Source: Cyanomargarita calcarea GSE-NOS-MK-12-04C (GTDB lineage: Bacteria; Cyanobacteriota; Cyanobacteriia; Cyanobacteriales; Nostocaceae). From it: a stretch of 64,000 nt of DNA. Location of the stretch: NCBI GenBank assembly GCA_019359595.1, contig JAHHGZ010000038.1, positions 1-64,000 of the forward strand, in the 5' to 3' direction. Of this stretch, positions 55,781 through 64,000 are shown one piece after another. The notes beneath the pieces are model-generated. The model was not told where the DNA came from and searched no databases. It saw only the letters and a program-made list of their open reading frames with translations. Both the position numbers and the translations under genes were made by a program. Within the stretch, counting starts at the first letter, position 1, and every line of letters begins with the position of its first letter.

Positions 55781-58093
55781 TTAGATTTGCCGACGTGCTG
55801 CTTCTAAAATGATGCGTTTTTCCGCACGAGCGATCGCCTGATATGTCCTCGATACTGCTTCCGGTTCTACGGAGATAGAAGTGATACCCCAGCGGATTAA
55901 GTTTTCTATAATTTCTGGATATATTGCTGGTGCCTGACCGCAGATAGAGCAAGGAATCCCCGCATTATTTGCCATTTGGATCAGTTGGGAAATTGCGCCC
56001 ATTACTGCTGGATGACGTTCGTCAAATGTTCTTGCTAGATGTCCTTGGTCTCGATCTATTCCTAAGATTAATTGCGTCAGGTCATTTGTACCAATAGAAA
56101 TTCCTTGTACCCCGGCTTTCACGTATTCTGCTAGCAAAAATAATACACTTGGCACTTCCGCCATAATCCATAGTTGAAATTGCCGTATTTGAGTTAATCC
56201 AGCTTCTTCAACCTTACGACGGCAAAAGGAAAATTCTTCTACAGTGCGAACGAAAGGCAATATGAGGTGGATATCTCTGTAATTAGCTTGCTGGACAGCT
56301 TTGAGCGCGGCGAGTTCTAACTCAAAAACTGCCGGATTCGCCAAGTAGCTAAAGGTACCGCGTTCTCCGAGCATCGACTGTGATGAAGATGGTACATTTT
56401 GACCCACAGAGGGCAATTCATGCGATCGCCAATCCAAAGAGCGATAAAAAACTGGTCTGGGTGCAAAGGCTCGGGCAAACAGCATAATTTGCTCAGTCCA
56501 GCGCTCTAGCAGTTGTGGATAACGTCCGTCTGCCAGCCATGCATTTGGATGTTGCCCCTCTAGTATAGATAGCCCCATGAGTTCAGAGCGCAATAATCCT
56601 ATCCCATCTACAGGTAAAGACAGCACACGCTCAATCATACTGGGCTGACTCAAATTCACCATTAATTGAGTAGCAATCGTAGGCAAATCGGGCATAGGAT
56701 GGGGGAAAGACAAGGGGGACAAGGAATGTTCCTCCTCTTTTTTGTCTTTCAAGTAGCGGATATTGAGACGATGAATTTCGCCCTTGTCACCATCAACGAG
56801 CAGCTGTTCGCCTGTTTGAATTAGAACTGTAGCATCTTGGGTGCTGACAACTGCGGGGATGCCCAATTCTCTGGCAAAAATCGCCGCATGGCTGGTTAAC
56901 CCTCCATATTCGGTGATAATGCCGCCTACTTGTTGGAGTATTGGCAACCAATCAGGGGCGATCGCTGATGCGACTAAAATCACTCCTTTGGGCAGTTGTT
57001 CTGGTTTTTGTTGTGAATTAACAATTACATGAGCGCTAGCCTTTATAGTTCCGCCTGCTGCTCCTATTCCTTTGAGGAAGTGGGAGTCAGGAATTACAGA
57101 TTCGGTCATGCTAACTTGCGTCAGGTAGAGCTTCGGGTTTGGGGTTTGTTCAGTTATGGTCCACTTGAGAGTAAAACTTTTACCCAACTCAGGTGCGAGT
57201 TGATTCGCTAGTTGAATTATTTGTTGTAGGTATTCTTCTTGTAAAGCATACTGTTGTTGTTGCGGTTCCTTCAATAGGTAGGCAACTAGACAATTATCTT
57301 CCAGTGCAATTACTGTAGATGGCTCTTGTTGTGAAGATTCTGCCTCTATATCCAAACAATAAGCGAGCATTTTATTACCTAGTTGTCGCTCTAGTACAGC
57401 ACCTGTTTCTCGGTGAATGTAGTAGACATCTGGCAATACTTCACCCAAGGTTAGCGCCATTCCCAATCCCCAAGTCGCTTGAATTTCCCAGCCCGAATTA
57501 GCAGTAAATATACCACTAGCTCGCGCATTGTAAACGGGTTGTACTAAAACAGCTAAATTAATTTGTTGCAAGTCAATTCCTGCACGCTGCCAGTATAGTA
57601 AACTTCTGGCACGAAACATTTGGCTCCAAGTCCGCTTTAATGTTTGGGCTACTGCTTCGGGCTGGCAGCAACAAAAGAAAGACTCCAGCAACCCAGATGG
57701 ATTTTCAAACTCTTGCATAGCACTTGGCAGCACAAAAGTTGGTCGAAAAATCAGACACCCAGTTTGCCATTCTCTAGCCGAGGAGAGAATAGTATTTACC
57801 CACTGTGATGGCACATTGGCAGTAATAATTTCCTGACGCAAGCGACTGGCTACCTGCTGTAGTTGACGCCAATTTGCAACATCCAGATACAACGAAGAAT
57901 GAGGTAAATCAGCAACTAATGCCTCAGAACTGTTGAGAGTCTCGAGAAAATATTGCAAAATTTCTGTCGAAATTACAAAACCAGGCACCACCGGGTAGCC
58001 TAGCTGCATGATTCTGCTCAAGGAAAGGGCTTTATCACCCACTTTTGCCCGGTCTTGCTGTTGAATTTGGTTAAGCCAGTAGAGTTTATCCAC
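55781..58093 (-). CDS. Phosphoenolpyruvate synthase/PPDK-like protein with degenerate N-terminal ATP site
   Basis: 770 aa. N-terminal ATP-grasp domain (VGDKALSLSRIMQLGYPVVP, residues 18-37), central phosphohistidine domain with GGLTSHAAIFARELGIPAVV (His402), C-terminal PEP/pyruvate-binding TIM barrel (YRSLDWRSHE, LLSELMG-like LLRSELMGL, IGTNDLTQLILGIDRD and the Cys of CSICGQAPA). Unlike canonical enzymes the ATP-domain VRSSA/ED segment is replaced by CLIFRPTFVLPSAMQEF (residues 113-129), so classic activity is doubtful. It may be a regulatory or altered-substrate member of the PEP-utilising family. Length is typical. Confidence 0.8.
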   Translation of the reverse strand: MDKLYWLNQIQQQDRAKVGDKALSLSRIMQLGYPVVPGFVISTEILQYFLETLNSSEALVADLPHSSLYLDVANWRQLQQVASRLRQEIITANVPSQWVNTILSSAREWQTGCLIFRPTFVLPSAMQEFENPSGLLESFFCCCQPEAVAQTLKRTWSQMFRARSLLYWQRAGIDLQQINLAVLVQPVYNARASGIFTANSGWEIQATWGLGMALTLGEVLPDVYYIHRETGAVLERQLGNKMLAYCLDIEAESSQQEPSTVIALEDNCLVAYLLKEPQQQQYALQEEYLQQIIQLANQLAPELGKSFTLKWTITEQTPNPKLYLTQVSMTESVIPDSHFLKGIGAAGGTIKASAHVIVNSQQKPEQLPKGVILVASAIAPDWLPILQQVGGIITEYGGLTSHAAIFARELGIPAVVSTQDATVLIQTGEQLLVDGDKGEIHRLNIRYLKDKKEEEHSLSPLSFPHPMPDLPTIATQLMVNLSQPSMIERVLSLPVDGIGLLRSELMGLSILEGQHPNAWLADGRYPQLLERWTEQIMLFARAFAPRPVFYRSLDWRSHELPSVGQNVPSSSQSMLGERGTFSYLANPAVFELELAALKAVQQANYRDIHLILPFVRTVEEFSFCRRKVEEAGLTQIRQFQLWIMAEVPSVLFLLAEYVKAGVQGISIGTNDLTQLILGIDRDQGHLARTFDERHPAVMGAISQLIQMANNAGIPCSICGQAPAIYPEIIENLIRWGITSISVEPEAVSRTYQAIARAEKRIILEAARRQI

Positions 58094-58307
58094 TCAATTA
58101 GTCAATGGTCGGTGGTCATTTATCTTCATAAGGCAGCATTTTAAGACTACCTGTGCTTATAAAGAGTGAAATTTCGCGTTGTTCCTCGTCAATTTTGCTT
58201 AACTCTTCCTTAATTGGGCTAATTATTTTTTGAAAATTGCACATGGCGGTATCTTATCAATTAATGCAGGATTTAGAATTAGTTATCACTGATTTAAGAC
58301 GCGAGCA

Positions 58308-58766
58308 TTGCCAAATACTTTTCACCTATCCCCTAATGATTGGTCTAACCTCACCTTCAGACTATGCCTTGCTTTGCTGATTGGAGGAATTATCGGCCTA
58401 GACCGCCAACTGAGGCACAAGCCAGCTGGTTTAAGAACTCATATGCTAGTGAGTTTCAGTTCCGCTTTGTTTACTCTTATTCCTTTACAAGCAGCCGCAG
58501 TCAACTCAAGTTCCGATGCTCTGTCACGGGTAATTCAAGGTATCACAGCAGGTGTAAGCTTTCTCGGTGCTGGAGAGATTTTACGCGAATCTGCTCAAGC
58601 ACCGCAACGACCTGAGGTTCGCGGACTAACTTCCGCAGCGGCTATTTGGGTTTCCGCAGCTTTAGGAATTACTGCTGGATGTGGTTTGTGGCAGTTAGGA
58701 TTAATTGCTGCTGGATTGTGTTTTTTGGTTTTGAGAGTTTTGAAAAGATTTGAACACCGCAATTAG
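58308..58766 (+). CDS. MgtC/SapB family membrane protein
   Basis: 152 aa, about four helices. GGIIGLDRQLRHKPAGLRTHML and VSFLGAGEIL (MgtC signature) with GLTSAAAIWVSAALGI are diagnostic. MgtC proteins are linked to Mg2+ limitation and membrane ATPase control; this short form lacks the C-terminal cytoplasmic domain. The start is TTG at 58308, the only sensible one after an in-frame stop. It lies between two minus-strand genes. Confidence 0.88.
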   Translation: MPNTFHLSPNDWSNLTFRLCLALLIGGIIGLDRQLRHKPAGLRTHMLVSFSSALFTLIPLQAAAVNSSSDALSRVIQGITAGVSFLGAGEILRESAQAPQRPEVRGLTSAAAIWVSAALGITAGCGLWQLGLIAAGLCFLVLRVLKRFEHRN

Positions 58767-58798
58767 GAGTTAGGAGTAAACAACTAACAACCAACTAA

Positions 58799-59212
58799 TT
58801 AATTAAATAACGCGATCGCCTGGGAAAAAACTTCTTCTTCTACCCTTGTTTGCAGAATTGATTTGACTAATTGAACAAACTCGCAATCAAGTTGATTATC
58901 CTGTTCAATTGTCTTACTTGCTGCATAGAAACTAACATCATTAACCTGAAGCTCATTCGTATTACCTGTTTGGATTATTGGTGTTCTCCTGTCCCAAGAA
59001 AGGGATTTGCTGCGTAAGGTAAATTGAAACCAGATTAATTCATTATCTTGAAATTCAAAAAAAATATCAAAATAAGGCTCCTCTCCTTGAAACCAAATTC
59101 TAGTTACACCTTGTTTGTGACCTTGTTTGAGTAGCTTTTGTTCAATTGGTCGCAATGATGCACCGAGGGTGGCAATCTCGTTTTTGTCTAGCACGTCATT
59201 ATTTTTTGACAT
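58799..59212 (-). CDS. Hypothetical protein
   Basis: 137 aa. No family was recognised. Starts MSKNNDVLDKNEIATLGASL, has a KLLKQGHKQGVTRIWFQGEE segment and a beta-rich middle (YFDIFFEFQDNELIWFQFTL), then LDCEFVQLVKSILQ and an acidic helical end. No signal peptide or membrane helix. The gene is intact, separated from recF by ~270 bp. Confidence 0.7.
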   Translation of the reverse strand: MSKNNDVLDKNEIATLGASLRPIEQKLLKQGHKQGVTRIWFQGEEPYFDIFFEFQDNELIWFQFTLRSKSLSWDRRTPIIQTGNTNELQVNDVSFYAASKTIEQDNQLDCEFVQLVKSILQTRVEEEVFSQAIALFN

Positions 59213-59481
59213 ATTTTAATTTTTTGTAAAACAAATTATTTACAACTTCCTCTAAACAATACTGAATTCTGGAATATTTAATTGTTTTTATTCCCGAAGT
59301 AAATGCAATTGGAAATCTAACTAATATAAATATCACTCTGAACAAAAATCCGGCAAAATTCAATGCTTATAATATCTAATTTCTTGAAACAATGTTTATT
59401 TGATGATTTATCCTTAATTATTTTTACTCTCCTAATCGCATTGCTCCGAACTCCTAAGCAATAACCACTAACCGCTAACTC

Positions 59482-60606
59482 CTAACTCTCAACTAATATT
59501 TCTCCAGCATTCACAGAAAGAATTTGAGAAGAATTTAACCATTGAGAGTCAAAAGAACCCAGGTGAGTAGTAGTAATTAAGGTTTGAAAGCGGTCTTGAA
59601 TGGCTTCAAGCAACTGATTTTGACGAGACGGATCTAATTCCGCCAAGACATCATCAAGCAGTAGCAACGGTGGTTCCCCAACAACCTCTTCAATTAGTTG
59701 CAATTCTGCTAGTTTCAATGCTAATACCAACGTCCGTTGCTGACCCTGAGAGCCATATTGACGAGCGGGTGTCCAGTCAATTGTTAATTCTACTTCGTCA
59801 CGATGAGGACCGACAAGGGTAGTACCTTGACGCAACTCAGCGACGGTTCGCATTTGAATCTTTTCCAAAAAAGCTTGCTGTACTTGTTCTGGATTGTTAT
59901 CTTCCATTATCACATTAGGCGCGTACTTGATGAATAATTCTTCAGTACTTCCACTGATGTTACTATGCCAATTAGTCGCGATGGGAGCTAGTCTTTGAAT
60001 TGCGCGATCGCGTCTTCTAATTACTCTAGTGCCCGTGGTTGCTAATTGCGCGTCCCACACTGCGAGTTCTGATTGTAGAGACTTGTCATGCCCAGTCTCT
60101 ACATTTTGTTTCAAAAAAGCATTCCGTTGACGCAGTACCTGATTATACTGCTGTAAAATATGGGCGTATACGGGTTCAAGTTGGACTAAGAGCGTATCTA
60201 ACCAGTTGCGGCGAATTTCTGGACTACCGCGCACCAAGTCCAAATCTAAGCTAGAAAACTGTACGGCATTGAGGACGCCCAAAAAGTCCATTTGACGCCG
60301 CAGGTTCTCGCTATTTAACGCCACAGTGCGGCGACCGTTACGGCGTAGATTTAAGGTCAAGTCGCTAATGCCATTTTGTCGGTGGAGGGTAGCGTTAATT
60401 TGAGAAAAAGCTTCCCCATCCTTAATTAAATCGCGATCGCGAAAAGTCCGATGCGATCGCAATGTTGCCAACAATTCCACTGCCTCCAATAAATTAGACT
60501 TTCCTTGAGCATTATTACCCAGCAAAATCGTTTTGGGAGCAGTAAAGTTAACTAGAATTTCTTTGTAATTGCGAAATTGTCGGAGTTGGAGAGTTTTGAG
60601 GAACAT
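59482..60606 (-). CDS. recF: DNA replication and repair protein RecF
   Basis: 374 aa. RecF is an SMC-like ATPase that loads RecA at gaps in damaged DNA. Walker A GNNAQGKS at residues 30-37, the SQGQQRTLVLALKLAE signature and LLLLDDVLAELDPSRQ Walker B/D-loop near residue 315 are clear. Start MFLKTLQLRQFRNYKE is the standard RecF N-terminus. Both flanks carry STRR DNA. Confidence 0.95.
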   Translation of the reverse strand: MFLKTLQLRQFRNYKEILVNFTAPKTILLGNNAQGKSNLLEAVELLATLRSHRTFRDRDLIKDGEAFSQINATLHRQNGISDLTLNLRRNGRRTVALNSENLRRQMDFLGVLNAVQFSSLDLDLVRGSPEIRRNWLDTLLVQLEPVYAHILQQYNQVLRQRNAFLKQNVETGHDKSLQSELAVWDAQLATTGTRVIRRRDRAIQRLAPIATNWHSNISGSTEELFIKYAPNVIMEDNNPEQVQQAFLEKIQMRTVAELRQGTTLVGPHRDEVELTIDWTPARQYGSQGQQRTLVLALKLAELQLIEEVVGEPPLLLLDDVLAELDPSRQNQLLEAIQDRFQTLITTTHLGSFDSQWLNSSQILSVNAGEILVES

Positions 60607-60666
60607 AAAAAGTTAGGAGTTAGTTGTTAGTTGTTATTTGTTAGTGGTTTGGAGTTTGGAATTATA

Positions 60667-60738
60667 ACTAGTGTTCCACCACATTAAATTCGAGGGGCTT
60701 ATCTTTCCCCATCAGAATTAATGAGACAGACCACTAGT
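60667..60738. repeat. 72-bp MITE-like palindrome
   Basis: Begins ACTAGTG and ends CACTAGT. The inner ends pair as well (TTAAATTCGAGGGG near the left, CCCCATCAGAATTAATG near the right). The end sequence resembles the element ends at 336-549 and near 11735-11752. It carries no ORF and lies between recF and the ATPase. Confidence 0.7.
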
Positions 60739-60754
60739 AAGGACTTAAATTCAA

Positions 60755-60806
60755 TCCATAACTCCTAACTCCTAACTCCTAACTCCGCTCCTCCTAACTC
60801 CTAACT
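60755..60806. repeat. STRR tract downstream of the ATPase gene
   Basis: Several CTCCTAA heptamers, broken by one CGCTCCT unit, immediately before the ATPase stop codon (minus strand). Confidence 0.9.
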
Positions 60807-60811
60807 TTTTC

Positions 60812-63661
60812 CTAGATGGTCTTTTTGCCCATCAATCTGAAGAATACTTTCTCCATTTCAATCCAAACGAACATTAAAGCACTGAAGCCAAAGCAAATTG
60901 CCAATTCCTGTAGATTTAGTACGTGAGTACCAAAGAATGCTCGCAGGGGTGGGACGTAAATTAGCATTAGCTGCAAAATGCTTGTGACTATTACAGATGC
61001 CAGTACGAAAGGATTTGAAAAAGGATTCATCTCTATTGTGAGTCGATTATTAGAACGAATAGCGATCGCATGACCCATTTGTGCCAGACACAATGTAGTA
61101 AATACCATTGTTTTCCAAGTTTGTGGATCGCCCTGATATCCAGGTGCATTGGTATGGTCATAAGCCCACTTCATCAAAATAATTGTAATGATGGCAAACA
61201 CAATCCCAATCCGAATCATGTAAGAACCTAAACCTCTGGCAAAAATACTTTCTTTGGGACTAAATGGGGGACGTTTCATCACGTCTGGTTCTGGTGGTTC
61301 CACTGCTAGTGCTAAGGCTGGTAAACCGTCTGTAACCAGGTTCATCCAGAGAATTTGTAAGGGGCTAAGAGGAACGCCTCCGAGTCCGAGGATGGGTGCT
61401 GCGGCGACGGTGAGAACTTCACCAATATTACTGCCGAGGATGTATTTAATAAAACGGCGGATGTTAGTGTAAACAACTCTACCTTCCTTGGTGGCGGAAA
61501 CGATGGTGGCGAAGTTGTCATCAAGCAATACCATATCACTGGCTTCCTTGCTCACATCGGTGCCTGTGATGCCCATCGCGATGCCGATATCCGCTTGTTT
61601 GAGTGCGGGAGCATCGTTAACACCATCGCCTGTCATCGCCACAAATCGACCCCGACGTTGTAATGCTTGGACGATTCGCAGTTTGTGTTCTGGAGAAACC
61701 CGAGCATAAATACTCACCAAGTCTACGTTTTGGTCTAGTTCTTGGTCGCTCATCCGTTGCAATTCTTGACCTGTCAGCACTCTGTCGTTTTCTTGGGCAA
61801 TACCCAAATCAATGGCGATCGCTTTTGCTGTTAATTGATGGTCACCGGTAATCATCACGGGACGAATTCCCGCATCACGACACTCTTGCACCGCTGTCCT
61901 CACTTCTGGGCGGGGGGCATCCAGCATTCCCACCAATCCCAACCAAATTAATCCCGCTTCTGATGTTTCTTCCGAACCTTCTGGCAGAATTTCTTGTAAA
62001 GGTTTGTAAGCAAAACCGAGTACCCGTAGACCTTTGCTCGCCATGCGATCGTTTTCGGCGAGGATTTTCTTTTGGAGTTCGTTACTTATTGGTGTGGAAC
62101 TAGCGCCCAGATGAACGTGGGTGCAGCGTGCCAAGGTTAATTCTGGTGAACCTTTGGTGAACATTAAGTACTTTTGTGAGTTCACCATCCCGCTAATCGC
62201 CGGATCAACATCTGTTAAAGACGATGCACCGCTGGCTACTTGCTCCACCTGACAAATGACGCTCATCCGCTTGCGTTCTGAAGAAAAGGGGAATTCAGCT
62301 ACGCGGGGTAATTTACTATCCCACTGGTCTTTTTCAATACCAGCTTTTGCCGCAAGGGTAACTAATGCACCTTCTGTGGGGTCGCCTAAAATTTTCCATT
62401 CCCCGTTTTCTTGTTGCAAATTTGAATCGTTACACAAAGCACAAGCGATTAGCAAAGGCGAAATTTCTGGATATTGGTCTGTGGGGATTTTCTTCCCATC
62501 TAACTGAAATTCCCCAGTCGGGGCATAACCGTCTCCCGTCACTTTCCAAGAACTGTTGTTGGTATAAGCTGATTGCACCACCATTTTGTTCTGGGTCAGG
62601 GTGCCAGTTTTATCAGAACAGATGGTGGTCACAGAACCTAAAGTTTCCACCGCTGGTAGCTTGCGAATCAAGGCATTCCGCTTTACCATGCGTTGAGTTC
62701 CCAGTGCCAAGGTGACGGTAATTACTGCGGGTAAGCCTTCTGGAACTACAGCTACTGCCATAGATAAAGAAGTTTCCAACAGTTCAATAAAGTTTCCGCC
62801 GGCAATCATCCCAATTGCAATTACCAGCCCTACCAAAATCAGAGAACCGGTAACCAGGACGTTGCCTAGTTGAGTCATTCGCTGCTGTAGGGGCGTAGGT
62901 TCAGTTTCTACCGCTTGTAACATCGCGGCAATTTTACCAAGTTCAGTGGTCATCCCAGTATTGGTGACCAGAACCTTCGCACGTCCTTGGACAACTTCAG
63001 TCCCTTGGAAGACTAAATTAATGCGATCGCCTAACGATGTTTCCTCAGGTAATTCTAGTTTTGCCCGTTTGGTTACCGCTTCTGCTTCACCCGTTAGCGC
63101 TGACTCCCGCACTTGTAAGTTAGAGTCTTCAATCAAGCGTCCATCTGCGGACACCTGGACACCCGCTTCCAGCAGCATCACGTCTCCGGGTACCAAATCC
63201 TTGCCGGCGACTTCTAACAGTCGGCGATCGCGCAAAACTCTGACATTTGGCGAAGAAAGTTTTTTCAGTGCTGCCAAGGCTTTTTCGGCACGACTTTCTT
63301 GGACATAGCCGAGGATACCATTGAGGATTACGATTGCCAGAATCGCGATGGTGTCTTTAAATGGCACTTCACCAGGCTTTAAATTGCCCGATTGTAAAGA
63401 TATCAGGTCTAAAGCCCCAGAAACCAAGGCTACCCCAATCAGCATCAACAACATCACGTTCTTGAACTGATCTACCAAAATATCCCAGGCGCTGCGCCCA
63501 CCGCTTTCTTCTAGTTCGTTTGTACCATATTTTTGCAGCCGCTGTTCAACTTCAGGAGGCGTTAAGCCAGTCTCTGCGTTAGTCTTAAGCAGAGAGATTG
63601 CTTTATCAACATTTAAGCTATGCCAAACGCCGGCATTATCAGGCAGAGAATTAGCAGACAT
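60812..63661 (-). CDS. P-type cation (Ca2+-type) ATPase
   Basis: 949 aa. The N-domain-preceding cation ATPase N-terminus ([20 protein letters not shown]) is followed by an actuator domain with LTGEAEAV, a phosphorylation site [13 protein letters not shown] (near residue 350), nucleotide-binding KGSPELTL and GDPTEGALV, and the hinge [19 protein letters not shown]. Membrane helix 4 has [13 protein letters not shown], with the Pro-Glu-Gly-Leu-Pro of P2-type Ca2+ pumps. About ten transmembrane helices. P2-type pumps export Ca2+ using ATP; ion specificity is inferred from family. Confidence 0.93.
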   Translation of the reverse strand: MSANSLPDNAGVWHSLNVDKAISLLKTNAETGLTPPEVEQRLQKYGTNELEESGGRSAWDILVDQFKNVMLLMLIGVALVSGALDLISLQSGNLKPGEVPFKDTIAILAIVILNGILGYVQESRAEKALAALKKLSSPNVRVLRDRRLLEVAGKDLVPGDVMLLEAGVQVSADGRLIEDSNLQVRESALTGEAEAVTKRAKLELPEETSLGDRINLVFQGTEVVQGRAKVLVTNTGMTTELGKIAAMLQAVETEPTPLQQRMTQLGNVLVTGSLILVGLVIAIGMIAGGNFIELLETSLSMAVAVVPEGLPAVITVTLALGTQRMVKRNALIRKLPAVETLGSVTTICSDKTGTLTQNKMVVQSAYTNNSSWKVTGDGYAPTGEFQLDGKKIPTDQYPEISPLLIACALCNDSNLQQENGEWKILGDPTEGALVTLAAKAGIEKDQWDSKLPRVAEFPFSSERKRMSVICQVEQVASGASSLTDVDPAISGMVNSQKYLMFTKGSPELTLARCTHVHLGASSTPISNELQKKILAENDRMASKGLRVLGFAYKPLQEILPEGSEETSEAGLIWLGLVGMLDAPRPEVRTAVQECRDAGIRPVMITGDHQLTAKAIAIDLGIAQENDRVLTGQELQRMSDQELDQNVDLVSIYARVSPEHKLRIVQALQRRGRFVAMTGDGVNDAPALKQADIGIAMGITGTDVSKEASDMVLLDDNFATIVSATKEGRVVYTNIRRFIKYILGSNIGEVLTVAAAPILGLGGVPLSPLQILWMNLVTDGLPALALAVEPPEPDVMKRPPFSPKESIFARGLGSYMIRIGIVFAIITIILMKWAYDHTNAPGYQGDPQTWKTMVFTTLCLAQMGHAIAIRSNNRLTIEMNPFSNPFVLASVIVTSILQLMLIYVPPLRAFFGTHVLNLQELAICFGFSALMFVWIEMEKVFFRLMGKKTI

Positions 63662-63947
63662 CGTTTAGGTCACAGGAAAAGGTTACAGAATTTGATCGTA
63701 GATGAGGGATGGCTAGAAATCCATCAACTAAAGTTACATTAGGGTTATTGTCAAGCTGTATATACATCAGTGTGATTCTTGAGCTTAACTCTATATTTTA
63801 CTTGGGACTACTAAGGTGTTATTACTGTTTTTGTCGTGTCATAACACATGAAATCCAAAATTGTGAAACATATAAGTCTGGAGTCTTATTACACAGGACA
63901 GACGAAAATTGATTCCAGGCGTGCTAAACCGTTAGTTGAATAATAGT

Positions 63948-64000
63948 ATGATTTCTGCACTCCCCAGTTTGACCGTTAGCCAGATGTTTGGGCAAAGGAC
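63948..64000 (+). CDS. Possible start of a gene cut by the right edge
   Basis: ATG at 63948 opens MISALPSLTVSQMFGQR with no stop before the window ends. The SLTVSQMFG phrase looks like a small cyanobacterial N-terminus but it is too short to assign. Bases 63662-63947 hold no other gene; a frame at 63709-63912 has no features. Confidence 0.3.
   Translation, partial: MISALPSLTVSQMFGQR

Overview
The window is chromosomal DNA from a filamentous, probably heterocystous (Nostocales) cyanobacterium. The evidence is the C-terminus of photosystem II D1 at the left edge, a high-light-inducible protein, a Nostoc-like CrtW carotenoid ketolase, OpcA, an SLH/OprB porin, very many HIP1 octamers (GCGATCGC), and heptameric STRR tracts (CTCCTAA / TTAGGAG) in many intergenic gaps. 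Composition is AT-rich and gene density is moderate. No rRNA, tRNA, CRISPR array or complete insertion sequence was recognised.

Layout. 1-2.4 kb: psbA end, aroC and a Uma2-family protein. 2.4-5.2 kb: a decayed defence island with C-terminal remnants of type I restriction-modification genes (hsdM, hsdR), truncated Uma2 and Rpn/transposase-like pieces, and an intact VapBC-like toxin-antitoxin pair. 5.5-9.1 kb: SemiSWEET, radical SAM protein, CPXCG protein, SRPBCC protein and an anchored proline/threonine-rich protein. 9.8-15.8 kb: SDR, Hlip, crtW, a frameshifted membrane protein, hrcA and a rhodanese. 16-20.5 kb: DUF3352 lipoprotein, secreted protein, cysE and a PPOX flavoprotein. 20.7-24.3 kb: an adenosylcobalamin-dependent ribonucleotide reductase gene interrupted by an intein and, separately, a small group I intron. 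24.7-33.3 kb: small protein, RRM protein, fbp, zwf, opcA, cobB and Uma2. 33.5-38.3 kb (minus strand): infC, an NTT-like transporter with a HEAT-repeat tail, a broken four-helix-bundle gene and a cyclic-nucleotide-binding protein. 39-42.6 kb: alpha/beta hydrolase, a 127-bp tandem repeat array, BON protein, FTR1 iron permease and ferritin-like protein. 43.1-48.6 kb: two consecutive ECF cobalt/nickel transporters (cbiMNQO, then a CbiM-PDGLE/CbiQ/CbiO set). 48.7-64 kb: VOC protein, lipoprotein, porin, secreted protein, DUF1361, baeRF3-like protein, PEP-synthase-like enzyme, MgtC, hypothetical protein, recF and a P-type Ca2+ ATPase.

Functional themes. Cobalamin links several genes: the reductase needs adenosylcobalamin, CobB makes a corrin intermediate, and the ECF transporters import cobalt and/or nickel. 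fbp, zwf and opcA belong to the oxidative pentose phosphate/Calvin branch; tal, which I recall lying between fbp and zwf in Nostoc and Anabaena, is absent here. FTR1 and the ferritin-like protein form an iron uptake/storage unit.

Most striking points: the nrdJ gene, whose catalytic Cys and Glu codons lie on opposite sides of a well-supported group I intron and which also carries an intein; a four-copy dispersed hairpin element with a CTTCTTCC tail; the 127-bp tandem array; the NTT-HEAT plus cNMP-binding cluster; and a PEP-synthase-like protein lacking the usual RSS motif.
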